Positions 34,523-47,529 of a stretch of DNA of 64,000 bases are shown here, in pieces. Numbering within the stretch: position 1 is the first letter of the stretch; every line of letters starts with the position of its first letter. The stretch lies in the NCBI RefSeq assembly GCF_009299485.1, contig NZ_WBSO01000013.1:1-64000 (forward strand), written 5' to 3'. Origin of the DNA: Bifidobacterium apri. GTDB taxonomy: Bacteria; Actinomycetota; Actinomycetes; Actinomycetales; Bifidobacteriaceae. A program made the position numbers and the translations under genes. The notes under the pieces were generated by a model. It searched no databases and had not been told where the DNA came from. It was given only the letters and a program-made list of their open reading frames with translations.

Positions 34523-37186
34523 GTGAACAAACACCGGATGCCATCATCGTCAGATAACCACAAGTCGCTCCCCGCACATCCCACGAGCGCCCAAGCGCGG
34601 GCCCACACCCCATCCCGAAAGCCCGCCGCCATCGAAGTGCGCGGGGCACGCGTCCACAACCTGCGCAACATCAACGTAGACGTGCCGCTCGGCACAATCG
34701 TGGGCATCGCCGGCGTCTCCGGATCAGGCAAATCATCGCTCGCGCTCGGCGTGCTGTACGCGGAAGGTTCACGCCGCTACCTCGAATCCCTTTCCACCTA
34801 CACGCGCCGGCGTATGACGCAGGCAGAACGGGCGGACGTGGACGACGTGCGCTACGTGCCCGCCGCGCTCGCATTGCACCAGCGCCCCGGCGTGCCCGGC
34901 ATCCGCAGCACCTTCGGCACGATGAGCGAACTGCTCAACAGCCTGCGTCTCATGTTTTCGCGCCTGGCAAGCCACCGGTGCCCCAACGGGCATTACGTCG
35001 AGCCCACCCTTGCCGTCGCCGCCATGCAGCCGATCACCTGCCCCGAATGCGGGGCGCAGGTCGAGGCGCCCGGGGCAGAGGACCTCGCCTTCAACAGTCG
35101 CGGCGCCTGCCCGACCTGCCAAGGCACCGGCATCGCGCACATCGTCGATGAATCCACCCTCGTGCCCGACCAGTCGAAGACCATCGACGAAGGCGCCGTC
35201 GTCGTATGGGGCAGCCTCATCTGGTCGCTCATGACGGACGTGTGCCGTGAGATGGGCGTGCGCACCGACGTGCCGTTCCGCGATCTAACCGACCGTGAGA
35301 AAGACATCGTCTACCACGGGCCCATGGTCAAGAAGCACATCCATTACGTCAGCAAAAACGCCCAGCAGGACGGTGAGCTTGACTTCACCTACTACAGCGC
35401 CGTCAACACCGTCAAGAACGCGCTTTCCAAAATCAAGGACGAGCGTGGCATGAAGCGCGTCGCCAAATACCTGAAGGACGGCACATGCCCCGATTGTCAG
35501 GGCACGCGTCTGAGCGAGGCGGCGCGGGCGCCGAGACTACGGGGCATCGGGCTGGCGGATGCCACGGCGATGACGCTGAGCGATGCCATCGAGTGGGTCA
35601 AGGGCGTGCCGGATTCGCTGCCCGCCAAGATGCGCCCGATGGCAAAGAACATCGGCGATTCGTTCCTCGACACGGCGCGCCGCTTGATGGACCTGGGTCT
35701 GGGCTACCTGTCGCTCGACCGCGCCGGTTCCACGTTGTCGACCGGCGAACGCCAGCGCGTGCAGCTGGCCCGTGCTGTGCGCAACCGCACGACGGGGGTG
35801 CTGTACGTGCTGGACGAGCCGTCCATCGGCTTGCATCCCTACAATCTGCAGGGATTGGTGGGTGTGATGGACGATCTGGTTGCCGACGGCAATTCCGTAG
35901 CGCTGGTGGACCATGACACGCAGGTGCTTGGCCATGCTGATTGGATTGTCGAGATGGGGCCGGGCGCCGGTGCGGACGGCGGCAGGGTGATCGCGCAGGG
36001 CACGGTGCGAGACCTGGCGGGAGATGCCCGGTCGGTGATCGGCCCGTTCCTCGCGCGGCAGGTTGAGTCCGGGTCGGAGGGGCGTGCGACGGCTGACGGA
36101 AGTGCGGCTGCTGCTGCGGAACGCGTGCGCCCCGTGGTGCCCGAGGACATGGTGTTCGATCTGGGCACGATAGCCATGCGCACCCGCGCCATTCACACCG
36201 TGCATCCGTTGGACGTGCGCATACCCAAGGGCAGGCTCACCGTCGTGACCGGCGTGTCCGGGTCCGGCAAGACGACGATGGTACTCGAAAGTCTGGTGCC
36301 GGCACTCCAAGCGATCGCGGATGCAGCGGATCCGGACGATGTGATGTTGCCCGCGCATGTGCAGAGCGTCTCGGCGCCGGGAATCCGGCATGCCAAGCTC
36401 ATCGATGCCACGCCGATCGGCATCAACGTGCGTTCCACCGTCGCCACCTACGCAGGCATCCACGACGAGCTGCGCAAGGCGTTCGCGCGTACGGATGACG
36501 CGAAACGGTTGGGATTCAAGGCAGGGGACTTCTCATACAACACCGGAAGGCTGCGGTGCCCCACATGTGACGGCACTGGCCAGATTTCGCTCGATGTGCA
36601 GTTCCTGCCCGATGTGCAGGTGGATTGCCCCGATTGCCATGGGTCGCGCTACGGCAAGCAGGCCGATGCGATACGACGCCCGTTCGGCGGCGCAGCCAAG
36701 GACGACGCGGTTGAATACAGCCTGCCGCAACTCATGCGCATGAGCGTGGACGAGGCGCTCGAAGCCTTCGATTCCAACCGCGGGCTCAAGCTGCTGCGCC
36801 AGCGCCTGCAGACGCTGCACGACCTAGGTCTGGGCTATCTCACAATCGGCGAGCAGACGCCCGGACTCTCCGGCGGCGAGGCGCAGCGCCTCAAGCTCGC
36901 CAGCGAGATGGGACGCGCCCAGAATGATTCGCTGTTCGTGTTCGACGAGCCGACGATCGGTCTGCATCCCAAGGATGTGCTCACGCTGCTGGACGTGTTT
37001 CAGACGCTCATCGACCACGGTGCCACCGTCATCGTCATCGAACATGACCTCGACGTGATGCACAACGCCGACTGGATCATCGACATGGGTCCGCTCGGAG
37101 GTGTGCAAGGCGGGCGTATCGTGGCCCAAGGCACGCCCGACGACATCCGCCGCGACCCCGACAGCCTCACCGGCAGGTTCCTGTGA
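34523..37186 (+). CDS. UvrA-like ABC ATPase lacking the UvrB-binding domain (UvrA2 class)
   Basis: 887 residues. Two ABC modules: Walker A GVSGSGKSSLA (about 65) and GVSGSGKTTMV (about 576); signatures STLSTGERQRVQLA and PGLSGGEAQRLKLA; Walker B VLYVLDEPSIGL and LFVFDEPTIGL. Zinc-finger cysteines include CPECGAQ, CPTCQGTG and CPTCDGTG with CPDCHG. The region between STFGTMSELLNSLRLMF and CPECG is much shorter than in UvrA, so the UvrB-binding domain is missing or reduced. Such proteins are UvrA2/DrrC-like and linked with resistance to DNA-binding agents. The GTG at 34523 is supported by GGAGG at 34514-34518. Confidence 0.87.
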   Translation: MNKHRMPSSSDNHKSLPAHPTSAQARAHTPSRKPAAIEVRGARVHNLRNINVDVPLGTIVGIAGVSGSGKSSLALGVLYAEGSRRYLESLSTYTRRRMTQAERADVDDVRYVPAALALHQRPGVPGIRSTFGTMSELLNSLRLMFSRLASHRCPNGHYVEPTLAVAAMQPITCPECGAQVEAPGAEDLAFNSRGACPTCQGTGIAHIVDESTLVPDQSKTIDEGAVVVWGSLIWSLMTDVCREMGVRTDVPFRDLTDREKDIVYHGPMVKKHIHYVSKNAQQDGELDFTYYSAVNTVKNALSKIKDERGMKRVAKYLKDGTCPDCQGTRLSEAARAPRLRGIGLADATAMTLSDAIEWVKGVPDSLPAKMRPMAKNIGDSFLDTARRLMDLGLGYLSLDRAGSTLSTGERQRVQLARAVRNRTTGVLYVLDEPSIGLHPYNLQGLVGVMDDLVADGNSVALVDHDTQVLGHADWIVEMGPGAGADGGRVIAQGTVRDLAGDARSVIGPFLARQVESGSEGRATADGSAAAAAERVRPVVPEDMVFDLGTIAMRTRAIHTVHPLDVRIPKGRLTVVTGVSGSGKTTMVLESLVPALQAIADAADPDDVMLPAHVQSVSAPGIRHAKLIDATPIGINVRSTVATYAGIHDELRKAFARTDDAKRLGFKAGDFSYNTGRLRCPTCDGTGQISLDVQFLPDVQVDCPDCHGSRYGKQADAIRRPFGGAAKDDAVEYSLPQLMRMSVDEALEAFDSNRGLKLLRQRLQTLHDLGLGYLTIGEQTPGLSGGEAQRLKLASEMGRAQNDSLFVFDEPTIGLHPKDVLTLLDVFQTLIDHGATVIVIEHDLDVMHNADWIIDMGPLGGVQGGRIVAQGTPDDIRRDPDSLTGRFL

Positions 37187-37268
37187 GGCAGGGCACAGCT
37201 GGCAAGGCAAAACTGGCGGCTGGTGGCGGGCGATGCCGGCGAGGCGGGTGAAGACGGCGGCCAGTCAG

Positions 37269-38255
37269 TCAGCGCTTGATCAGATATTTGGCTTCTGCAA
37301 AGGACTCGCGCACCATGTTGTTCAGGAGCATGTCGCGCGGGGAGCCCGCCGCGATGCCGTGCACATCCGTGTACCCCTGGTCATGGGCGATGTGCAGGGA
37401 GCGGAATACATGGAAGTCGTTGGTGACGATGCCAATGGATGGCTCGGATACGTCGCTTCTGGCGCTGCCTGTGTTGCTGGCGCTGTCGATGATCGTGCGG
37501 CTGTTGCGCAGGTTCTCCACAGTCGTGGTGGAATCGGGCTCCTCAATGATGCGCGACGCATCGATACCGGCGTCATGCTCAAGATAATCCGCCATTCCCC
37601 GCGCCTCCGCATACGGTTCATTGGGACCCTGCCCGCCCGAGACGATGCATGTCGTGCCAGGGTTTGCACGCAAGTATTCGGCGGCCCTGTCAAGGCGATA
37701 GCGCAGCACGAGGCTGGGGGAGCCTTGGTGGACCTGAGCACCCAGCACGATGATGTAATCAAGGTTCCGATCGCCTTCGTCACGCATATGAGAAGCAATG
37801 GCGGCTTGCGACACGCCAAAACCGCACAGTGCAACGCATAGCACAATGCCGATGGGAATGCGCACCGCATTAGGCAGCGCACGCCACCAATGGAACCAGA
37901 TCACCGCAGCCCACACGCCAAGGGCGAGCGCAAAAGCCACCCAGAACAGCCAGAATGACGTGCCGGTGTGCGTGTTGTAGACCGTACGGGCGTACCACAG
38001 GCTGGCGAGCGCGCCGATGCTCACAATCGCCGTCGCCACCTGGCGCAGAGGGAAGTGAATGTGCGAAGCGGCTGGGTTGGTGGCGGTCGCGGCGGTGTCA
38101 TTGGCGGATTCGGTGGTTGTGGGTTTGGCATCGGTTGAGGCGCCGGTTGCGGTGGCGGTGCTGGTGGTGTCGGTGTCAGCTTCGGTAGCGCCACCTGTTG
38201 AATGAGGATCGTGTCGGTTGTCTTGCGGGTCCCCGGACTGGAGTTCATTCATCAT
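37269..38255 (-). CDS. YdcF/DUF218-family membrane protein
   Basis: 328 residues. A Thr/Ala-rich disordered N-terminus of about 65 residues precedes three membrane helices (about 72-90, 100-120, 132-152). The C-terminal DUF218 domain has LDYIIVLGAQVHQGSPS, VLRYRLDRAAEYLRANPG, IVSGGQGPNEPYAEARGMADYL and EPDSTTTVENLRNS, which are its hallmark blocks. Relatives such as SanA and ElyC act in envelope or peptidoglycan control, but the reaction is not known. Convergent with the UvrA2-like gene; transcribed alone. Confidence 0.87.
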   Translation of the reverse strand: MMNELQSGDPQDNRHDPHSTGGATEADTDTTSTATATGASTDAKPTTTESANDTAATATNPAASHIHFPLRQVATAIVSIGALASLWYARTVYNTHTGTSFWLFWVAFALALGVWAAVIWFHWWRALPNAVRIPIGIVLCVALCGFGVSQAAIASHMRDEGDRNLDYIIVLGAQVHQGSPSLVLRYRLDRAAEYLRANPGTTCIVSGGQGPNEPYAEARGMADYLEHDAGIDASRIIEEPDSTTTVENLRNSRTIIDSASNTGSARSDVSEPSIGIVTNDFHVFRSLHIAHDQGYTDVHGIAAGSPRDMLLNNMVRESFAEAKYLIKR

Positions 38256-38384
38256 GGATCGTCCTTCAGCGGTTGTCTGCGGCGGATTGCCCTTGGGCAG
38301 TCTTGCGTGCCGCGGGTCGCGTTCAATACGTAGTGTCAGCGGTGATGCAGCTCATGCCACCATGTGTATCGATTGTTGGCGAGC

Positions 38385-38505
38385 TTTCCCTGTTCCTCGC
38401 TTTCCATCGTATTTCATACCTTTTCGCTATCTCTTGTCATCTCCTTTCCCGTATCTCCTCTCTTTCTCCCCGCTTTCCCCCTTTCCGCCTTCTTCTCTCA
38501 CTCTC
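38385..38505 (+). other. Polypyrimidine tract
   Basis: Nearly all bases of this 120-base stretch are C or T on the plus strand, with runs such as CTTTCCCCCTTTCCGCC. It lies between the YdcF gene start and the MerR-type promoter. It does not code. The rest of 38256-38840 is described in the next entries. No protein gene is supported there except a possible short remnant. Confidence 0.7.
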
Positions 38506-38518
38506 GGTGTGTCGCGCT

Positions 38519-38549
38519 TTGACTTCAAGTGCACTTGAAGTCCTACGGT
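38519..38549 (+). promoter_or_regulatory. MerR-type promoter and operator
   Basis: TTGACT (38519-38524) and TACGGT (38544-38549) are 19 bp apart, longer than normal. Between them lies a perfect dyad: GACTTCAAGT, two central bases, ACTTGAAGTC (38521-38542). A 19-20 bp spacer carrying a dyad is the mark of promoters switched on by MerR-family regulators that untwist the DNA. The genes downstream (CMD-cupin and flavodoxin) are common targets of such regulators. No merR gene is within the window. Confidence 0.75.
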
Positions 38550-38652
38550 GAAGTTATCGAAAGCAAACAGGGCTGGATGCCAACCCCGGGGAGATGCGCC
38601 GCATGGAACGCTGTGCTGCGGATTGCAAGACGATATACAAGGAGACCACATC

Positions 38653-38765
38653 ATGACGGATTCAGCATTGATCCAGAAGCCAATCTCAACAACGGGGTGA
38701 CGACCAAACTCGCCGCGGAATACCTCGCACGCGGTGTCCAAACAAGCCCACAGGCGCATTTGTAG
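38653..38765 (+). pseudogene. Short remnant or frameshifted small gene behind the MerR promoter
   Basis: AAGGAGA (38639-38645) precedes ATG 38653, which opens only 15 codons to TGA at 38700. In another frame the same DNA continues as GFSIDPEANLNNGVTT and KLAAEYLARGVQTSPQAHL to TAG at 38763-38765, which looks like coding sequence joined by a frameshift. I do not recognise the protein. It may be a broken small gene, or a leader of the CMD-cupin transcript. Confidence 0.35.
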
Positions 38766-38840
38766 CAACCCAATGCAAACACAACTCAATCCACACAGGC
38801 CGAAGGGTAAGCATTCGGCCCTATTACCAAGGGGATGACA

Positions 38841-39596
38841 ATGATCAAGCAAACGGCAGGACACGATCAGTTGGGCGATTTCTCGCCGAAGTTCGCCCAT
38901 TACAACGACGATGTGCTCTTCGGCGAAGTGTGGAACGACCCCACGCTCTCGCCTAAGACGCGCAGCATCATCACAATCAGCACCCTCATCGGCAAAGGCA
39001 TCACTGATTCCTCGCTCACATACCATCTTCAGACCGCCCGCACTAACGGCGTGACCCGCGACGAAATAGCATCGATTCTTACGCATATCGCTTTCTACGC
39101 AGGCTGGCCGAACGCATGGGCGGCATTCTCGATGGCAAAGGAAGTGTATGCCTCCGATGTCACGCGTGACGAGGCAGAGCAGGACGAGCACGGCGGTTTC
39201 TTCGGCATGGGCGAACCGAACGACGGCTACGCGCAATACTTCACCGGACGTTCCTACCTCAAGCAGGTGAGCGCACCTGACGATCCGCTGACCATCCACA
39301 ACGTGACATTCGAACCTGGATGCCGCAACAACTGGCACATTCACCATGCCACGCGTGGCGGCGGGCAGATCCTCATCTGCGTCGATGGTGAAGGGTGGTG
39401 CCAGTTGGAAGGCCAACCGGCGAAGCGCATGCTACCAGGCGACGTTGTGGAGGTGCCGGCCGGAGTGAAGCATTGGCATGGCGCAGCGAAGAACAGCTGG
39501 TTCTCCCATCTGGCGTTCATACTGCCCGGCGAAGGCATGAGCAACGAATGGCTTGAGCCCGTCACCGACGCCGAATACGACGCACTCGTGGCATGA
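38841..39596 (+). CDS. Carboxymuconolactone decarboxylase-like/cupin fusion protein
   Basis: 251 residues, two domains. Residues 1-110 resemble the CMD/AhpD family (FSPKFAHYNDDVLFGEVW, LIGKGITDSSLTYHL), without the CxxC pair of peroxidase members. Residues 135-235 form a cupin with NNWHIHHATRGGGQILIC and VVEVPAGVKHWHGAA, which provide the metal-binding His. The likely activity is decarboxylation or isomerisation of a small reactive compound, but the substrate is unknown. ATG 38841 lies six bases behind AAGGGG. The MerR-type promoter is about 290 bases upstream; flavodoxin follows. Confidence 0.85.
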   Translation: MIKQTAGHDQLGDFSPKFAHYNDDVLFGEVWNDPTLSPKTRSIITISTLIGKGITDSSLTYHLQTARTNGVTRDEIASILTHIAFYAGWPNAWAAFSMAKEVYASDVTRDEAEQDEHGGFFGMGEPNDGYAQYFTGRSYLKQVSAPDDPLTIHNVTFEPGCRNNWHIHHATRGGGQILICVDGEGWCQLEGQPAKRMLPGDVVEVPAGVKHWHGAAKNSWFSHLAFILPGEGMSNEWLEPVTDAEYDALVA

Positions 39597-39695
39597 CGGG
39601 CGGTTCTATCGACAGTCTGCGACCGGGATTGAACGGTTCAGACCAACAACACAAACGAGTCACATGACTCAGGTGATTCAAGAATCGAGGAACAA

Positions 39696-40178
39696 ATGAA
39701 GACTTTGGTGGTGTATTTCACTGAAAGCGGTTGCACACGCCGTGTGGCACAGACCATTGCAGAGGCGACTGGAGCCACGCTGTATGAACTCAAGGCGGCG
39801 CAACCATACACATCGGCGGACCTTGATTGGCGCAATCCGGAAAGCCGCGTCAACCGTGAGGCGAACGATCCCGCTGCACGCCAGTCGGTGAAGCTTGCGG
39901 ATACGTCCGTGCCGGACTGGGATGCTTACGATGTAGTGTTCATAGGGGCCCCGGTATGGTGGGGCGTCGCTGCATGGCCGATCGACGATTTCCTCACATC
40001 CAACGATTTCACCGGCAAGAAGCTGGCGGCGTTCGTCACCTCGTCAAGCTCCTCGTTCGGCAATGAATCCGATGTCAAGGACATGGCCAAAGGCGCCCAA
40101 TGGCTGGGTGGCAAACGCCTCCCATCCTCTGCATCCGATTCCGCCATCCGTTCCTGGCTCGAGTCCCTGGCGCTGTAG
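39696..40178 (+). CDS. Flavodoxin-like protein
   Basis: 160 residues. FMN-binding fold: TLVVYFTESGCTRRVAQTI is the phosphate-binding loop, and FIGAPVWWGVAAWPIDDFL the 60s loop with stacking aromatic residues. Matches the short flavodoxin_4-type family that often lies with CMD-cupin and aldo-keto reductase genes in stress-response operons. Probably an electron carrier or quinone reductase partner. GAGG lies seven bases upstream of ATG; 99 bases separate it from the CMD-cupin gene, and a terminator follows. Confidence 0.9.
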   Translation: MKTLVVYFTESGCTRRVAQTIAEATGATLYELKAAQPYTSADLDWRNPESRVNREANDPAARQSVKLADTSVPDWDAYDVVFIGAPVWWGVAAWPIDDFLTSNDFTGKKLAAFVTSSSSSFGNESDVKDMAKGAQWLGGKRLPSSASDSAIRSWLESLAL

Positions 40179-40216
40179 CGAGGCGATTCACGCACCCGCA
40201 ATGATTCCACACTGCT

Positions 40217-40264
40217 AACCTCCCTCTTCGGCGATCGATACGCTCTCCGTCGAAGTGGGAGGTT
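40217..40264 (+). terminator. Intrinsic terminator after flavodoxin
   Basis: AACCTCCC at 40217-40224 pairs with GGGAGGTT at 40257-40264; CTTCG and CGAAG extend the stem after one mismatch. TTTG-rich sequence follows. Confidence 0.65.
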
Positions 40265-40450
40265 TGTGGTTTGGGAAACGTGTGTGTTCTCTTCCCATCG
40301 CGCTCGCGGTTGCCGATGGAACCTTGAGATTGCAGCTGTTGACTTACAACCAAGCGGTGCAATGCATCCTCAGCCAACGGGCATCCCTTGGTAGGGAGCG
40401 GCGCTTACCATAGGAAGACAGCATAAAAAAGAAGGAAGAAGGGACGCAGC

Positions 40451-41002
40451 ATGGCATCGAAGAACACGAACCGGCACGATAACCGCGACGACGATGTCGA
40501 TAACGATTCCGACGATGATACCAGGCACGGCAGGTCACAGCGGCATACGGGGCGGCGAGTCGCGGCCGTGATCGTCGCCGGCGCCTTCCTCGTCGCCGCG
40601 GTGGCCTCGGGCGGAATCCCGGAGCTCGAGCAGATCGCGCAATCGTGGGTGTCCTCGTCTCCGTCGGATTCGTCCGCCACCGCTGCGGCGACTTCCGACG
40701 CTCCGGCCGATGCCGGCAGCTCCGCAACCGCCTCCGACATCTCGTTCTGCACGGTCGGTGGCCTCGACCAGCATTACGACAAGCATGGCCGCGAGATGGG
40801 CTACGCCTCGCCCGAGGACTACGAGCAGGCCGCCGCGCAAGTGGTCGAGGCGCCCGACACGATGCACAAGCCCGAGTCGGAGGACGACGACACCGTGTAC
40901 TACCAGCAGTCGGGCAATAACTTCGTGGTCGTGTCGGATCGCGGCTGCATCCGCACGTATTTCCGCCCCGACGACGGCATCGCCTACTACAACCGCCAGT
41001 AG
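40451..41002 (+). CDS. Secreted or membrane-anchored protein with toxin-type domain (hypothetical)
   Basis: 183 residues. An acidic polar N-terminus, one membrane segment at about 37-54, a Ser/Ala linker to 97, then a compact domain: Cys100, HYDKHGREMGYASPEDYE, VVVSDRGCIRTYFRPDDG and YYNRQ. The KHG near the domain start and the RTYF-P block near its end recall C-terminal nuclease domains of polymorphic toxins (BECR-like folds); this is from pattern memory and is tentative. Cys100 and Cys166 could form a disulfide. After the TAG at 41000 the same frame runs 20 more codons (TDRDYYFKDRRFDVTDY) to TAA at 41063-41065. No immunity gene is recognised. Confidence 0.6.
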   Translation: MASKNTNRHDNRDDDVDNDSDDDTRHGRSQRHTGRRVAAVIVAGAFLVAAVASGGIPELEQIAQSWVSSSPSDSSATAAATSDAPADAGSSATASDISFCTVGGLDQHYDKHGREMGYASPEDYEQAAAQVVEAPDTMHKPESEDDDTVYYQQSGNNFVVVSDRGCIRTYFRPDDGIAYYNRQ

Positions 41003-41150
41003 TCGTCGCGCACCGACCGCGATTACTACTTCAAGGATCGCCGGTTCGACGTCACCGATTACTAATACTGACTGATCTGGCGCATCGGGGATTCACGCCT
41101 CGGATATGTGGCTGCATCACAAGGATTCCGTGCCGATCTGAATGTGGGGC

Positions 41151-41179
41151 TTGACTTTTTGAGGTCGCCGGTATATGGA
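41151..41179 (+). promoter_or_regulatory. Candidate promoter of gltBD
   Basis: TTGACT (41151-41156) and TATGGA (41174-41179) are 17 bp apart, 93 bases before the chosen gltB start. The -35 agrees in five of six and the -10 in four of six consensus bases. Confidence 0.45.
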
Positions 41180-41271
41180 CAAACAACGATATTTGACCTG
41201 TCTGCGCTGTAACCTGTGAGGGCAGTGTATTGGGTCGCAGGCATTGTCCTGCCTAAAGAGAGGTGGTTTCG

Positions 41272-45843
<4,572 letters not shown>

Positions 45844-45844
45844 T

Positions 45845-47371
45845 ATGGGAGATCCACGAGGATTCCTGAAGGTCCGCACCCGTCGCGAGCTTGCCGAGCG
45901 TCCGGTCGAGGAACGTATCAAGGATTGGCTTGACGTTCATGCGGAGAGCGGTCTGCAGCCTTGGACCACACAACAGGCGGCACGTTGCATGGATTGCGGC
46001 ACCCCGTTCTGCATGAGCGGATGCCCGCTGGGCAACCTCATCCCCGAATTCAACGATCTGGTTCGTCAGGAGAAGTGGGAGGACGCTTACAATCGCCTCT
46101 CCATGACCAACAACTTCCCTGAAGTCACCGGCAGAATCTGCCCGGCGCTGTGCGAACAGGCATGCGTGCTGGGTATCCATCAGCCTCCGACCATGATCAA
46201 GAACGATGAGGAAACCATCATCGATCAGGCGTGGGAACTGGACTATGTCAAGCCTATGCCTCCGGAGCGTCTGACCGACATGACCGTCGCCGTCGTCGGC
46301 TCCGGCCCTTCGGGACTGGCATGCGCCCAGCAGCTGACCCGTGCAGGACATACGGTTGTCGTCTATGAGCGTGACGACGCGATCGGCGGGCTCATGCGCT
46401 ATGGCATCCCGAATTTCAAGCTGGACAAGCATCTGCTGGATCGTCGTGTCAAGCAGATGGAAGCCGAAGGCACCCGATTCCGCACCAACACCGAAATCGG
46501 CAAGGACATCAGCTGGGATGAGCTGCGCGACCGGTATGATGCCGTCGTGGTGGCCATCGGCTCGACCGTCCCACGAGATATGAAACTGCCGGGCCGCGAA
46601 CTTGACGGCATTCATTTCGCCATGGAATTCCTGCCTGATGCGACCCGACGTGTCTACGGCGTGGATCCGGTGCATGACATCACCGCCAAGGACAAGCATG
46701 TCGTCGTCATCGGCGGCGGCGACACCGGCTCCGATTGCTTGGGAACCGCGATTCGTCAAGGCGCCAAGGACGTCACCGTCCTGCAGATCATGCCGAAGGA
46801 ACCGTCTTCCAGGCCGGATAATGCCCCGTGGCCGACGTTTGCGCGCACCTATCAGAAGACCTCTTCGATGGAGGAGGGCGGCACATACCTGTACAACGTG
46901 GATTCCGTCGAATTCGAAGATGCCGACGCCGACAAGGTGACGGTGGAACACTCCGCTACCGCATCCGCGTTCCTCGCCGATGATCACGGCCATGTGACTG
47001 GTTTGAAGATCGTGGATGTCGCACCCGGCGAGAACGGGCCGTTCACCCGCCAACCCGGCACCGAGCGTGTCATTCCGGCGGATCTGGTGTTGATTTCCGT
47101 CGGATTCCTGCATCCGGACACCTCTTCGATCATGGAGCAGATGCCCGTCGAGCTGGACAAGCGCGGAAATGTCGCACGCAACAACGATTTCGCGACCTCT
47201 CAGGACGGCGTCTTCGTGTGCGGCGACGCCGGTCGTGGGCAGAGTCTTGTCGTCTGGGCGATTTCGGAAGGCCGCAGCTGCGCCGCTGCTGTCGACCGGT
47301 ATCTCACCGGTTCGACCGAATTGCCGGCGCCGATTGTGCCGACCCAACGGCCGATGATGTTGCCCCGCTGA
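45845..47371 (+). CDS. gltD: Glutamate synthase small subunit
   Basis: 508 residues. FAD/NADPH-binding partner of GltB that feeds electrons to it. The N-terminal Fe-S region has CMDCGTPFCMSGCPLGN and CPALCEQACVLG. VAVVGSGPSGLACAQQL binds FAD, and VVVIGGGDTGSDCLG binds NADPH. SQDGVFVCGDAGRGQSLVVWAI is the second FAD block. It follows gltB after one base, so the two are translated together; the operon ends at an 18-bp terminator stem. Confidence 0.96.
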   Translation: MGDPRGFLKVRTRRELAERPVEERIKDWLDVHAESGLQPWTTQQAARCMDCGTPFCMSGCPLGNLIPEFNDLVRQEKWEDAYNRLSMTNNFPEVTGRICPALCEQACVLGIHQPPTMIKNDEETIIDQAWELDYVKPMPPERLTDMTVAVVGSGPSGLACAQQLTRAGHTVVVYERDDAIGGLMRYGIPNFKLDKHLLDRRVKQMEAEGTRFRTNTEIGKDISWDELRDRYDAVVVAIGSTVPRDMKLPGRELDGIHFAMEFLPDATRRVYGVDPVHDITAKDKHVVVIGGGDTGSDCLGTAIRQGAKDVTVLQIMPKEPSSRPDNAPWPTFARTYQKTSSMEEGGTYLYNVDSVEFEDADADKVTVEHSATASAFLADDHGHVTGLKIVDVAPGENGPFTRQPGTERVIPADLVLISVGFLHPDTSSIMEQMPVELDKRGNVARNNDFATSQDGVFVCGDAGRGQSLVVWAISEGRSCAAAVDRYLTGSTELPAPIVPTQRPMMLPR

Positions 47372-47383
47372 TCGCATGCACTG

Positions 47384-47440
47384 ATGGCGGCTGGAACCGG
47401 GAGCAATGCACCCCGGTTCCAGCCGCCATTCATGTTCAGG
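47384..47440 (+). terminator. Intrinsic terminator of gltBD
   Basis: A perfect 18-bp stem (47384-47401 with 47412-47429) around a ten-base loop starts 13 bases after gltD. T-rich sequence follows with gaps. Confidence 0.85.
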
Positions 47441-47529
47441 TTCTTCTTCAGCGGCACTGTGCTGGAGATGATATCCTTGCGGGACGAGTACACTAGTGAC
47501 CGATAACCTAACAACGCGAAGGGAGCGAA

